Shown: positions 36,801-51,800 of the stretch, one piece after another
Numbering within the stretch: the stretch's first letter is position 1
Layout: each line of letters starts with the position of its first letter
From: Sipunculus nudus
Taxonomy: Eukaryota > Annelida > Sipuncula > Golfingiida > Sipunculidae
Direction: 5' to 3'
Assembly: GCA_026874595.1 (NCBI GenBank)
Contig: CM049314.1
Location: forward strand, 61,235,300-61,299,299
DNA length: 64,000 bases
The notes under the pieces: model-generated
What the model saw: only the letters and a program-made list of their open reading frames with translations
Told to the model about the DNA's origin: nothing
Databases searched by the model: none
Program-made: the position numbers and the translations under genes

Positions 36801-39800
36801 CCAAGAGTAGCCCACATGTGACACCAGGTGGCACTGTTTCATGAAGTTCACCATCATACACTACCGCCTGAAGTGTGCCGTTTATACTGGGTAATCCTGA
36901 AACATAACACAGTGATAAAATATTAACTTTCCCGGATGCACTTGAAAAATCAAAGACTTTGAAAATAGAATAACACTAAACTTATCTGATGGGGCATAAT
37001 AGATATTTTTATACTATATGTACTTAATTGGAAGATGAAATTATTCTATCACCAACTATATTTCACCAAACAGAGATACTGTGTATATGTGGAATGTTTA
37101 GTACCAAAATCAGTCCTGAAGAGGACAGCACATGTTTATTAAACTTTAACCAAATTGCATCAATCATTTGTATCATTAAAATTATGGCTGAACATATCTT
37201 TTATCATAATGTCAATCATATATTACTATATAGTCTGTTCTAAAATATTCTAAAAGTCATACTGATAGCCCTGAACAAAGTAAATGAGTTCTCAGTAACT
37301 TAGAATGAAAGTGTTAATGAGATCATACCCAAAGTCGTATATTTCTATGATTGTAAATTAAAAGTTTCTGGCTCTGATGATAACAATAGCAGTCACATGC
37401 ATTAAATAATAATTGTAGCTCTGATCATAAATGAATATGAAACTGAAAGAATTTAAACTGAACTTACTGTATGAACCAGTTTCTTCAGAAAAATTATATG
37501 AATATTTAAATGAGTCATCTGTAAGGGGAATGCCAGCCTCCTGCAGACTGCTAATCAAATGAGCTGTCAGGGTCACATGATCCTCCTCTGTGAGCTGATT
37601 GGTCCTTGCACCTTCCTGAAGTGACAAATACAACAACAGTTCTCAGAGGCTTCTATTACTTCACTATGACAAAGTTTTGTCACATTACTTAAATTTAACA
37701 AATGATTCTTCCTCTCCGATGTTTAATAATGCTTTTTATGTGTCTGGCCTTTCAAGCAGCAAAATGCACACCCATTGAACCTTCAGGTTCAACTAACCCT
37801 AGAATTATAACTTTAATAACCTAATTTTACTTCAAACTTCATAAACTTCCAAATTGCCAAATCCCATGACTGACATACCACAGCATAACAACATAAGAAG
37901 CCTAGCTCATTAGATAGCTTTTGATATACTGCTAATGCGTCTATGTCCAGACAATATTTGAATGAAATCAACCTCAAAATCAAAGTTTATGTTAATGATT
38001 AAACCAAACAGCACTGCAGAGTTACTGTGTGTTTATTTTCTATTCCATTTAACTTATTAAGGCACAATCTTCCACAACAAGCAGGTACATGAGTCACAAA
38101 ACTGTATATTGTTAGATGACAAATGGTGTGTTGTTACCTGTTGTTTAGACATGAGATCCAAGAACCCTTGGTGGTCTAAAGCAATTCCATTCTCTTCAGC
38201 CAGATCTTCTAAGATATCCATGACAACAGGCTGGCCTAGTCTTCCCTCAATGATCTCCAACATTTGCATCCCTAAATGAACACACCTTTTATATATATGG
38301 TTTTTCTGCATACAGGCTGTTGCTCATAATTCTTTTATGTGTTTTTCACAGGATAAAATGCAATAAATGCTCAGAAAACCACTAGAATTCTGAATTCTGA
38401 TCTGCTCAAAATTTGACAGTACAAATCATCATTCAAAGAACAAATTTCACATCAACTGGTTGAATTGTTCTTGAGTTAATGTTTGCAAAATAATTGAAAG
38501 ATGCTGTCTGACAGCCATACTGAATTTCTTATTGATCTGAAATTGAATATTTCTCACCCACTCATAATGATATATACCAATCTGCAGGAAAAATTTCACA
38601 GCAGTAGCTTGGTCTCTATTAACCCTTATCTGTTTTCTTTACCTGAGAGCTGTTTGATGGCACCATATTTGTTGAAGACTCGTTTCATCACTTTTTCTCC
38701 ATTTTTTATCCTCTGAAGGTAGCGTTCCTCAGTCGTGCTGATGACGTCCATAACCTATTATAACCAAGCAGTCTTTATATAATGCCAGCGACCAAAATGA
38801 AAGATACTTCATATGTACACAATATTTTCCAAGTAGTTACCACCTTTACCTCTAGATGGCGCTATGTAACAACTAATGATGAATATGATCATGTTATTAC
38901 AATGTTTTATTATTGCTTTCCAAAATAAGTGCCTGCTTAATTTTAAATACCCTGTTTAAACAGGCATATGTTAAGTTACTGTGCTTTATTAAAATTGTAA
39001 TTCACATCTTAATAATTAAGATATCTGAATAAATAGACTGTAAAACTGTGCTTCTCAAGAAATTTTCCAAGCTTCTCTACAAAAAGCATTGATATTTAAG
39101 TTAATCCATGGTTTTTATTATTAAAGTAAATAAATTAAACTGCCTTATGTGGAACCTGTTTAAAACTAGGTACCCTGTTTGTGCAGAAGTTACCAACCTT
39201 GAAGTTTCTGCAAACTCTGCTAAAGTAAAATTAGGCAAACCCTGTATATGCAGAAGTAATCAACCTTGAAGTTCCTGCAAACCCTGCTAAATGATTACCA
39301 GGAAAAACCCTGTTTGTATCACACAATGGGTTCATCAAAGACCCTTAAACTTTGACACAGTGGGGAATAAGAAATTGCACTTGAGTGCTCTATTTTGCAT
39401 ACAGTAGAGAAGATAGTATAAATATCTAGACCAGTTGACAAGCAACCTCAGGTTAAGTAAGGTATTGAATGTTCCTGACATGAATCCAAATTTGGAGGAT
39501 CAGAGATGCCAATTAAACTCCAGATATATTTTCACCAAAAACAGATCTACAGATAGATACGAGATGAAATTAATTGTAGGTTGCCTATGCAGGCTTGTAT
39601 ACAGGCTAAAGCATTCCAAGATCTATGGACATGCAAATATTCAGGTGAATACATAAAGCTACTTCTGAGAAAAAGGCAATATTTTCTATGAAAATGAAAA
39701 GGCAGGTGGTGCCACCTGTCTAGTCTTTGGTGGATTTATGCTATGTGATACATATATAATCTGTCAATATTTGTGTATGTATTACATACCATTTTAGGAT

Positions 39801-42800
39801 TTGTTGCCACTTCTGGAAAGGCTTCTCCCTACAGCAAATAGCAAATATATTATTTATATCATAACAGAGTAACTGTCAAACATCTAAATCTGCTAAATCT
39901 GATGTTTCAGAAACTCCTTTCCCTTAATATTGAAATCATGTAAAATATTATCAAATTTTTATTCATTAGTTTCATCATTACCAATATTATTCATTTTATA
40001 TTACTATTGTATTTAATTTCATTTCATGTAAAAAGACTTAACGTATAAAGTAAAACAAAATGTTTCATATACAACAACCCATGCACCAAACAGAGTTAAG
40101 TGTTCTCGGCACTGTCCATATTTAACATGAAAGAACATTACAATAAAACCCACCAGACTGTCAACTATAATTGGCACCAGGCTAGACACCGTCCCTGCGG
40201 GAGCATGAAGCACCTTGCTTGCATAGCGCAGGCAGCGATGGATGACATGACGGAGCTTGCTACTGTAATTGTAAAATATTAACAACGTTATGAAACAAAG
40301 AGTAGAGTAAACCACATACTCTGGTTGGCTTTATATTTGAAATTTCATATTTTCTTCATTTTGAAAGTTTTGCGAGGGTTTCATTTTTGCCATTGCGCCA
40401 GAATCTATGAAATCAAAGTACATTACCGTTATAGTCATTGTATTATGACCTGTATCATAATCAATGTTTTAACAATTATCATTACGTGTTTGCATTAGAA
40501 AGTTGCTATACCATCCACAGATTATGTTGTTGATTAACAAACCATGTTTTCAGACATGTGATAACTTATCCATTTGTGCAAATGCATCATACCTTATTGT
40601 TCATCCAAGATAAAAGGGCAGCTTATTCCTGTGGGTTTCATATTTGTGATTATATCCCATTCACAAATATCGCAAAAATAAAACCTTCGCAAAAAAAAGG
40701 CAACCACAGTATTCTGTGAAAATTGAAATGTTCAGGTTTTTTCATATTTTGAACAATAAAGTTATGTCTGAAACTGAGTCGAGAGAGTGATTTAAAACTT
40801 TCACAGATTTTCCCTAGTTTGAAGAAAATTCAATGCCATTTTGTGAAAGAAGTAACATATAATGTCTGGTAGTTCTTATATATTATAACAGCTTCCTTAG
40901 ACAGCTTAACACTCGTATGTAAGCGAATATAATTGAAAGGTTCTCTCCCACTCACCAATAAATTTCAATTTTATTTAAGGAAATATGGGTGTCCCAAATA
41001 CACAGCCTTTGACTATCCACTTAAAGATATTTTAATTAAATCAATATAATATATTTTATATATACATTAATAATGCTGAGTTGAAAATTTCACAAATGTG
41101 ATTTTCAAAACTGAATCATATCTTAGTATTCCTGAGTCATTTCATTAATGTTTATTAAATTCCTGTACAGTCAAGCCCACTTTGTGTTATATCTGTTAAT
41201 ACAAAATCCTGTTTACTGTCGCATATATCAGAAATCCCAAACCAGTTCCTATATACGCAATGGTAAATCTGACCATTTAATATCATGGAATATTGTCAAA
41301 ATTTCATTTATTGTCATGCTTGGAACCTTGGCAGTGATACCACTTAGGTACCACTTAAAGTAATTTGATATGCTGTTTTGCAATAAAATATTAATCAATT
41401 TTTTGTTTCCTTTTTACTGATGGTTTATGTAATATCATGTGAGACATAATGCTTATTCTATAACTCAAAGGACATCAATGTTGAAGCCCGCATAATATCA
41501 CATCCTGGTTATTTTTATTATATAAGCCTGAACCAATGAAATGACAATAAGCGGGTTTGACTGTATAAAATTACATAAAAGATATTTTTATTATCATAAT
41601 AATTTTACCATTGTATAAGAACACAGAGAAAATACCTATAAATCAGAATAAACAAAAAGTGAATAGAGTGAATGTAACAAATATAACATCTTACTCAACA
41701 TCTTTTCTGCCTGGCAGAAGTCCGTCTGCAATAGCTACAGTAGCCATGCGGGTGTGGTCTGCTACAATTCTGTATGCAGTGTCAAGGTCACCACCATGTT
41801 CCCCTGGTAATCTTCCCTGATATGCTTGACAACCACAAGACTGAAATATATGTAGAATGATAAAAACAAAATAAAATTTTTAATAATATTAAAAATATTT
41901 ATTAATATTACTGGAGAAAAATTGGGGGATTTGCACGGAAAAACAGACAAAAGGGATTTTGGGTAGATCTATGTAAATATCTTCACTTAAACCTAAAGCT
42001 GTTTCAATGGGTACCTATCTGTGTAAATGTGTAAACTGGCAATAGCATATTATAGTTAAGTGGATCTAGCAGGTCTTCCTTAAAAAAGATGCTAGCATGA
42101 CATTATATTACTGGAAAGTAAAGATGTCGAGTTCAGGAAGTGATTTTTCACATGATGGAATTACAGCTTTAATAATCCACCCAAAAAATAAATGAAAAAG
42201 GTCTCAGTGGATCCCAGTGAAAATGTTGTGGAAGAGTTCGCAATTTGGGACCACTCTTTTGAATTTTATAACATTCAAGTCTAAATTTAATCATCAGCAT
42301 TTTCAAATTTCTCCCTAATTCAGATAGGATTTAATAAAAGATTTGGGCACCTTGCAATAACCTACCTTCTGCAGTTTGTTGAACAAGGGAACAAACAGAT
42401 CTGTATCATAGTTAGATATTTTGTCTTGTAGCACAGCTGTCAGTCTCTCCAGCCCCATCCCAGTGTCTACATGATGCTTAGGAAGCGGCCTCAGGGAGCT
42501 GTCAGGCTGTCTAAATACAGAGCATGGAGGACATGGAATACAAGATGCCATTTGTTATCACAATGCTCAATAGTGGCCGCCAGTATCCTGAAGTGAAAAT
42601 ATAAAATCTGGCTGTACATCTAATCAAGTTATCTATATCTTCTAAAAATAATATTAACTTGTGACTATGAACGAAAATTGAAAGCACTGAAAAATATGAA
42701 TGTGTTAAAATTACTTTTCTTCATTATCATTATTATTGGAAGCAGAAAAAGTAATAGTGTTCATTATTATCATTACAATTTATCAAAATTAATATTATAA

Positions 42801-45800
42801 TTGTAATTTTTTATTATTAATACTAAAATCATATTCATATTTATTGTTACATCTTTTACCATAATTATTTCTACTTTACTTAATATCATCCTGTTTATGA
42901 TTATAATTTATTAATTATATTTACAGTATACTAACTAAAGTACCTCTCATACTGCATGAAGACCAGATTCCACAATTCAACTACTTCAGATATCCCTTTA
43001 TTAACCAGACAGGCAGCATCCCTGCCACCAATGTGATCAAAATGTATCTCTGTACATGGCCCGCACGGCCCTGTCTCACCCATATCCCAAAAGTTGTCCT
43101 CCATGTCAAACGGCAGGACACGGGATTCTGGCAGACTAAAGATAAAAGCAGTAGAAACTTTAACAAGAGCAGAACAAATGGTGCATATTCTTAATGGTTG
43201 CATATTCAACAAGAGCACCACAAGTGTCCATAATACGCCCTTCTTATGTCTTGTGACCTCTGACTTAATGAACAAGGGACCCATGGGTCACGGCGCTCAG
43301 CTGTTATATATGATAAAAAATATGATTTGGGAAAGAGGCACATGCTTGTTTTGTGTGGTAATAAATATAAGCTTTATTATGAGTTGTTGGTGTTTAGCTT
43401 ATGTATGATTTTGATAGTATCTTTGGAGACAGGGAAAAGGATTGATTTCATTTATTTTATTAACAAATGGAGTGCTATTGTCACACAGATTTTGACTTGG
43501 CCATATAACTTATAAGCAGCACATATAATAAAAGAGTTTAACTATTTATTAAAATTTAATAACAAAGATTGTGCCAATATAATTTTTATTAAAAAAAAAT
43601 AAGAAAATCATATGATTTTTTAAAATAAAATATAACTGAAATGATTATTGAAATAATATTATAGAATATATTCATGAATGCATTCATGAATACATTTTGA
43701 AAGTATCTGCACTGGTATTCAAATACTTTCATTTTTACCTGAATTCCCATTCTTATGCAATAAAATTTTTTAATGCAGTACATATTCATATTCATATTCA
43801 AATACATTTCCAAAGCATTCGCACCATGTCTAGTATTTATTCAGTTTTAGCCAAACAAAGATGTTGAGAATCCAGAATATACAAAATTCACAAATTTAAA
43901 TAATGATCATAAGTACCTGGTTTTATGGCTATTATTTATATTAAAAAAAAATAAATGTAATATATTCACTTTGGACTACTTTCACATCAATCTACACACT
44001 AGACACAGTAGGAATCTAGATTAATATTATCAACTGCATCTTTGTCTATCATTAATTTCCTTCATATGATCCCTAATGATTTGTAATGAATAATATGATT
44101 TATTTTTTTATCATTAAAATTTCACTGAAAAATACCATAGGTGACTGCATGGTGTTATTTGGAATAACATTGACATTGACATTCTATCTATCCATACAAG
44201 ATTCTTACATCATCAGTAACTGCAAGTTAATTTTCTGTTACTCATCAACTAACAAATTCCTTTTCTATTAATTTTTCTTTAATTTGTTATAAAAAACCAA
44301 TACAAAATTATTAATTTATTGTTTATTGTTATGTTGTTTTTCAAAACAACTACTAGATGAGTTGGGTTGGACACCTGGATCAACTGTGGCTGGGCATTAG
44401 CTGCCTGGCTGCCCTAGTGTATGCTTCGCTCAAGCATGCATAATCTGATGAAAGGTCAACAAGGTCAACATACAGGTGACTGAAGAGGGGCTGGATTAAG
44501 CCTGGGTCTGACATGGTCTCAAAAACATTAATAAAAGCTAAAATATTTGGCCAATTTCTTTCAGCTTTCTAAACTACAAAGATGAAATCCTTATGTGTGC
44601 ATGAAATGAAAATTAAATCAACAGTGCTCTCAGGAAACAAACATGCCATGGTCAAAGTAGGGCAAAATTTAAGGTACTAATTTTATATTTATACTAATAA
44701 CTTTGAAAAATTTGAAAAATTCAGAACTAATTTTTGGTATTCAATTGAATCTTGATTAAATAATGTTACATCCCTGACAAAAAATCTCTAGCTTCAGCAA
44801 TCCTCTTGTTAAGGGAGTAAATATATTTCTTGATTTTTTAAAAAGTGCATTATGTTTGGGCCCATAACATAAAACAATTACGCAATACTGACATCATTTC
44901 TGGCATGTGCATAGCGAATGTATAGAAAAATATGTATATTATATATAATTAAAATCAGATCAGTGATTTTGATATTAGGCAGTCTTACAGTGTAACAATG
45001 GGTTTTTAATGGAAAAATGAAGTTTTTCATTAATATTTCGAAGGAATTAAGTCCTAGTGATCAAATTCTTGGCATGGTAGGGGATTTTGGAGACATCTAA
45101 CTGTATGCTAAATTTAAGGAACTTAGAGCTGAAGCTGGGGAGCTGAGCTCTAGCAAACTGCATAACACTAGCTTGATGTAAACTTGATGTGACATGGTGC
45201 TTGAAAAATTGAATAAAATCTACAGTTTTTGATAACTGATTTAAAATTTTTGATGTTAACAGACAAAATGCTAAAAAAAAACATGCTGTGAAAATTAAAT
45301 CCACAGTACTTACAGGAAAAAAATGTGCCATGGTCAAACTTGGGCAAAATTTAAGGTACCAATTTTATATTTTTGCCAATATTTAACATATTTTGATCTA
45401 ATTTTTGGTATACAATTAAATTTTGATCAATTAAAGTTGTATTACTGAAAAAAAAGTCCCTACCTTTAACGCTTTTGGTCTTAAGTGACCGAATATCTTT
45501 CCTGATTTTTTTACAAAGTCCATTATGTTTGGGTCCATAACTTTTAAAATTAAATAATACTGACTTAATTTCTGGCATGTACATAGGAACTTTATAGAGG
45601 AATATTTATGGTTAATATGAAGAAAACCAGATGAGTGGTTTTGATATTAGGCAGTCCTGAAGTGTGAAAATAGATTTCTAATAAAAAATTGAGGTTTTTC
45701 CTTAATATCCTAAAGGAACGAAGTCCTATTGACCCAATTTTTCCGCATGGTAGGAGATTTTGGGGACATCTAACTGTATGGCGAATTTCAGATTCGTAGG

Positions 45801-48800
45801 TCCAATGGTGTCGAGACGTGCCAGTCTTACGGATGGACATCCGGACAGACGGACGGCACGACGGACGGACGGACAGACAACGGACAACTGACTACGACTA
45901 TAGCTCAGATAACTTATAGTCAGCTGAGCTAAAAATGCTTGAAATATGCCGAGATACTCTATTGGTAAATATGTATAATGAGTTTCATGAAATCCATAGG
46001 ATTTTTGTAAAGTCACCACAGTGCCGCAAAAGTAAGGTGACCTCTGACCTCATTAAAATATCAGAATTTGCTGATTTAGTGATTAACATTTATGATGAGT
46101 TTTATCAAAATCCTTTATATTCTTCGTAAGTTATCCTGGCAAGACCACGAAGCAGCCCTGTGACCAGTGACCTTTTTAATTATTTTTGAATTTTCCAATA
46201 ACTGAGGCTGGTCGAGATAATCTGTTGGTAAGTGGTTATGGTGAGTTTGGTGCAAATCCATCACAGCCCTGGTACACTAAAAGTTATCGGATGGATGGTG
46301 GGTACAGCATTATACTCCGGTCATATGACAGGCATATAAAATGAGTGAAAAATATCTTCTATGACATCAAAAGTAGCAGTAGAAAGCAAGAGATTAAGAC
46401 TAAAGCTAAGATATGTTATGCACAGAATGCAAAATGCAGAATGGGTGATGAGAGATTTCATATGTACTGGCACAGTTTGATGTATATTTTCTGTTTGTTG
46501 CACCAGGAAACATTGTGGAACCGGCAAAAATCATTATATGTAGCCATTTGTTTTGCCAAATATGGATTCTGCATGCTGGATCGGAACACAAGGATATCAC
46601 CCTATTTTTTTAGTCAATAATGATTTCTACCAACAGGCTTGGTTCTGCATTCCATACAAAATTTTTGACTCTTAGATATAGTCTCAGCCCAAGTGCTTCC
46701 TTTTCAATATAAATGTTAGAAGTACTATGGTAGAACTTAAACCAATTGACCTGAGAGAGTTGTGAGATTGCAAAATTAAATACTGATCACCAAACAGAAA
46801 TGATCAACATGAAAGTTGCTGAAAGAGGTTGGCCTGATTTAACCAATGTCAAATTTTAATTAGTCGTTAATTTGATAAATTTAATCCCAAAATTTTATCT
46901 ATTAACATTCTATGTCTATAGTACATGTGTCAATGACATATTGCAGGTATGGTAAGGTAGACTATTGAGCAATGTCTTGCTAACTGCACATACCATAATA
47001 TGTGTGTGGTTTATTCATTTTCACCATTTGCCTTACCCAAGTTTCAGCCAAATTTCCCGGCATTCTTCATCTGGCTCAAGTCCTAAACTCGGCTCCCCAC
47101 CAAAGTAGGTCACGTATAGCCGATCTGGGGGAAGCTTGTACACCTCTGTCATCAGGTGCCATGCCATGGTGCATGCCTCCTCCTGAGAATACAGATGGTA
47201 CATTTTCAGGGATGGATTTAGAATCTTGGATGGGGGGGGGGGGGGAGAGCAACCCAGGGAGACAAAGGACAAATACATAAGGTCTTCAGGGGGGGGGGAG
47301 GGTGTCAATAGAGGAAAATTGTGTACTTAGTTATGCAATAATGTAATATGTGTTAAAGTAAAATTATTAATTAATGTTAAACTACTACTATATGTTACAT
47401 CTATGCAATTATTTGATTGAATTACTTTTGAAATGTTGGAACTTTGGGCCTGAAGCCCTTTTCCTGAATAACCTTCTGTTCTGCTCTGTGTACACAATAG
47501 ATATGAATAAAAGAATATGTATATAATGGGATGTTCACTGTGTGCATTCACTGTGCATTGTGGGGTTTGAATTTCAATGCCCATAAACCCTAACTAGCAG
47601 AGATGTACTCATGTCAGATGTTGTGCAGTGTGTGTGATGTTATCATGAGACAATTCAATGTACTGGGACATCAATGAAAGATCAGAAGTGCAGTATAAAA
47701 TGAAACAATAAACCAATTTAAGTGAAACATAATTATTACAGAAACATTCATGAAAACCACAAAATTACAATACCACTCAACAACTCCTGGGTCACACAAA
47801 AAGTTGACAAAATTATTATTGTAATCATATATACTGTATTTACTTGAGTATAGGACGATAAATTTTATCCTAAATATATTTGGCAAAGAAGGTAGGTCGT
47901 CTTATACACAGGGTCTTCTTATACATACATAAATACGGTACATACCTTAAAATAATCACCAAATGACCAGCTTCCAAGCATCTCAAAAAAGGTATGATGG
48001 TAGGTGTCCTTGCCAACACTGTCAAGGTCATTGTGTTTTCCGCCGACACGGATGCATTTTTGTGAGTTCACCACTCTTCTGTATGCAGCCATGTTGCTTT
48101 CAGGATCTACAGTTCCAAGGAATATGGGCTTAAACTGAAAAATCAATGGGGAAAGATAAAGTTACATGTTACTTTAGTTGTGCAAGTCATCTCTACTATA
48201 TATACTTCAAAAACTATAAAATATTTAGAGCAAAAATACTTTTGAATCTAACCAATTAAACAGTATGACTGAGAATATTTTACTTGTGGGGGTACACCTT
48301 ATCTTACTACTGTAAATTGGAAAGTATCATGTTTTGTTTTATTGTTTACACTTTTTTTATGCCTGCATTAGAGTTAAATCTCAAAGGATGATTGAACCCG
48401 GATTTGGCAATCAAAATAATTATCAATTAATAACAAAATAAACATTTAATATTTCAGGTTATATAAAAATCATGGCCCAAATGGATTCCTGTCAGCAGTC
48501 ACTGGAAGTAATAGAATGGTAATAATGCAGAAATACTCCACAGCTGTTAGATATTTATTTGCCCCAGCAGGAGAGTATGCATTCATCAATGTTTGTGTGT
48601 CTGTTTGTGTGTTTTTGTGTTATTCAAAAATATAACTTATGCAATCATGAATGGAATTTCATGAAATATTCAGGGCATTTTGGGAATGGACCAATAAAGA
48701 ATCAACTAGCTTTTGATTTGGATCTGGCACATGATCTGGATTCAGGAACATGATTAAACAAGATTCACAAATGTATGGTAACTTATGTATGGGTGAACCT

Positions 48801-51800
48801 GGTAATATGGGCTAATTTAGTGAATGCAAACAACTGTTTTGAGAGCGAACTACAATAGGGAACCCCCACATGGCAGATGCTTGCATTCCTTAGAATGCAG
48901 ATTTCTAGGTTAACATGAATTGGGTTTTTCTTTGAAATAATAGAAGAGACTAAAATAGATGTTAAAAAAGTGAATTCACAGGAAAATCAGGTGTAAAGCT
49001 CAGACAAAAGCCACAAATGCCAATAGAAGTGAAACCATAATGCAAGATCTGCTAAAACCAAACTATGTATGTTGGACCTGTCCCTGGAGATTCTCAACAT
49101 TCTTAACTCAGTGACTTACATTAATTGTTCATAGCTGTAGCTTTCAGCTCTATCACACACACATCCTCAGCAGACTGGCCTGCTTGACAATGATTCTGAC
49201 TTGAGAATGATTTGAGAACTTCCGCAGATTTACAACCTCTTGTTGTCATATGATCCCTCTGGTCATGTGACAACACCTGAGCTGTAGTCAAGCACAACAG
49301 TCCGCTGATGATGGTCATATGATACAGACAAAAACTACAGCAAAAACAATTGTAGAATTTTACTAAAGTTAAAGACTGCTATATTTGAAAATTACCTCAA
49401 GCATTATCTGTAAGCCTGATTCCTTATAGGGCTGTATCAATATACTGATATATCAATTCATATATATTGATACGCCACGTCGATACGGTTCTGAAACACT
49501 ATGCATATTGTATTGTTATATCAATGAAACAAGGGACCCATGGGTCATGGCGCTCAGCTGATCGTCATTGGACTATAAATGTTTCTCCACTGTGATACTA
49601 TATCGAGTCGATAAAGCTTATGAATATCATGTACATGTTGGGCTATTATAAAGGAATGTAATGTAATATGTGAGTAAATGATAAATGAAATTACCTGACT
49701 GATGGATTAATAGAGTCAAATAAAGTGGTTTATTTTTTATTTATTTAGGAGGGGTTGAAAATTGTGATATATTTGAGCAAATATGAATGCAATGACAGCA
49801 GTAATAAGCAGTAGTAGAATGATGATACCCTTACCAAAATGGAAAGTACTCACATATATGTGCCTTATATGTCCCTTATAAGGGCCTTATATGTCCCTTA
49901 TAAGGAACATATATTTCCCATATAAATGCTATGTATGTGAGTTATATGTATATTGCAGCTATATGTTTAGTCAGGCATTGTTATATGTGAGTTATAAGGG
50001 AGTTGTATGTTTGTTATATGTCAGTTATAAGGGAGCTGCACATGAGGCCATTCTGTACAGTTCATTTATATGTGACTTGTATGGGAGATATAAGGGAGTT
50101 GAATGTGAAGGGGTTCTGTATATGTCAGTTATATGTCAGTTATAAGTTTATATACTGTGAGCTTACTGTTCTATAAGATAGGACTTAGACATTTTCCAAG
50201 GGAACACAAATGCTGCAGAAACTTCTAAGTCCCAGCTCCATTATGGTTTTAAGAAAATGAATTATAATTGAATAATAAATACTGAAGAAGTATGTTAAAA
50301 TGGGTATCAAAATAACCAGCTTCCTCAGAACTTGATGTATATTAGAAAAATAATACTATAAATAATTTTTTTTTTCATCTGATGTATACATATTAAGAGG
50401 TATAACGTACCTATAGTAATCGTGCATGCAGTAAAACATCATTTACTAAAAACACAATACAAAAAAATAATTTGACTATATTTCACATTGGTTATAATTT
50501 GTGCCCTTGATAATTATAAGAAAAAATAATTCTTTTGGAATGTAGTGTATATACAAACACTACAGCATCTAACTGCAATTGATAACTACTTCATAAATAC
50601 AGAACAAAGGGTATTGATGTAGTGTGCCACTGACCAATCATGGGAATACATAGGCATTAACCTAATATCATATTGGTTTTACAGCTCACCACCCACACAT
50701 TCCAGCTGTAAAATATTGCCATTGAAAATCAACAGCATTGATAAAAGCATAGGTACTGAAAAAAATAAGTATCTGCATTCTTATTGTGACAATAACCAGC
50801 ATTCTAATCAGTAAATTTCTCAAGTATATGTAACACCCCCCCCCCCCCCCCAGCAGACAAGCTTGCTGTACAAGCTCTCTCTACAATGGACCTTTGACCT
50901 TACTGTACCCTGCCCTGGAATAGTGGTGACGTCACATGAATACTGTACAGGCTGTGCACAACAAAGGCATGCAGAGTCAGTTTACATCTGAATGATAACA
51001 TCCAGTAACCGTTAAGGGAGTACACACTTTGAAGAGAAGTTCTTTGTCAAGCTGCTCAAGCAGAAGGGGAATGTATAGCTAAAAAATGTCTCATTGGTGA
51101 GTAATCTTGCATTATTTAAGTTATTTTTGCATAGTAAACCAGTGATTGCATAAAGATGACTTCACCTATCTTGGTTTGCCCTGAAAAAAAAAACAGAATT
51201 TGTGTGTTTCAAGATAACATTTCCTATTTGGTGGCCAATTTTTACAAAATAACATATTTTTGACAAAAAGCTGATGCTGTTGCCCCTATATAGTGACATT
51301 GTGCATGTTCTATGCACCAACAGGAAGTTAAGAACATCCTTTTCAGTGATGCTATTTGCAATTCGGTGTGAAAAAATCAAGAGTCAGCAGCAGGCCCCAA
51401 AGTTTACATATTGATGTAATTTCTTAATGTCCCCTACCTGTGGAAGGGATGATCAGTTAGCCTACATAAAGCTTAATCAGCACTAATAAATGCTATGAGT
51501 ACCACATACTACCATTTTATTTGTTGAACCTATGGCTATTGACCATGTTATTATTTAGCTGAACTCTGGGTCATGAAAAAAAAAGCTGCTACAAGGTAAA
51601 GATGTTCCTTTTCATTTTCCAAATTGACTTGAATTTTTTGTCTTGCTAGAGTGCCCAAAAGTTATAATATGGTTAAAAATTGTTAATTATACAATGTTCA
51701 TAAGTTTTTCTTTCAGGCAAAGTAAACATTAAACACTGTTGATCATTGCTGAATTTACAGCCACTGTCTCAATTTTGGTGAATGCTTTTTTTTTATAAAA

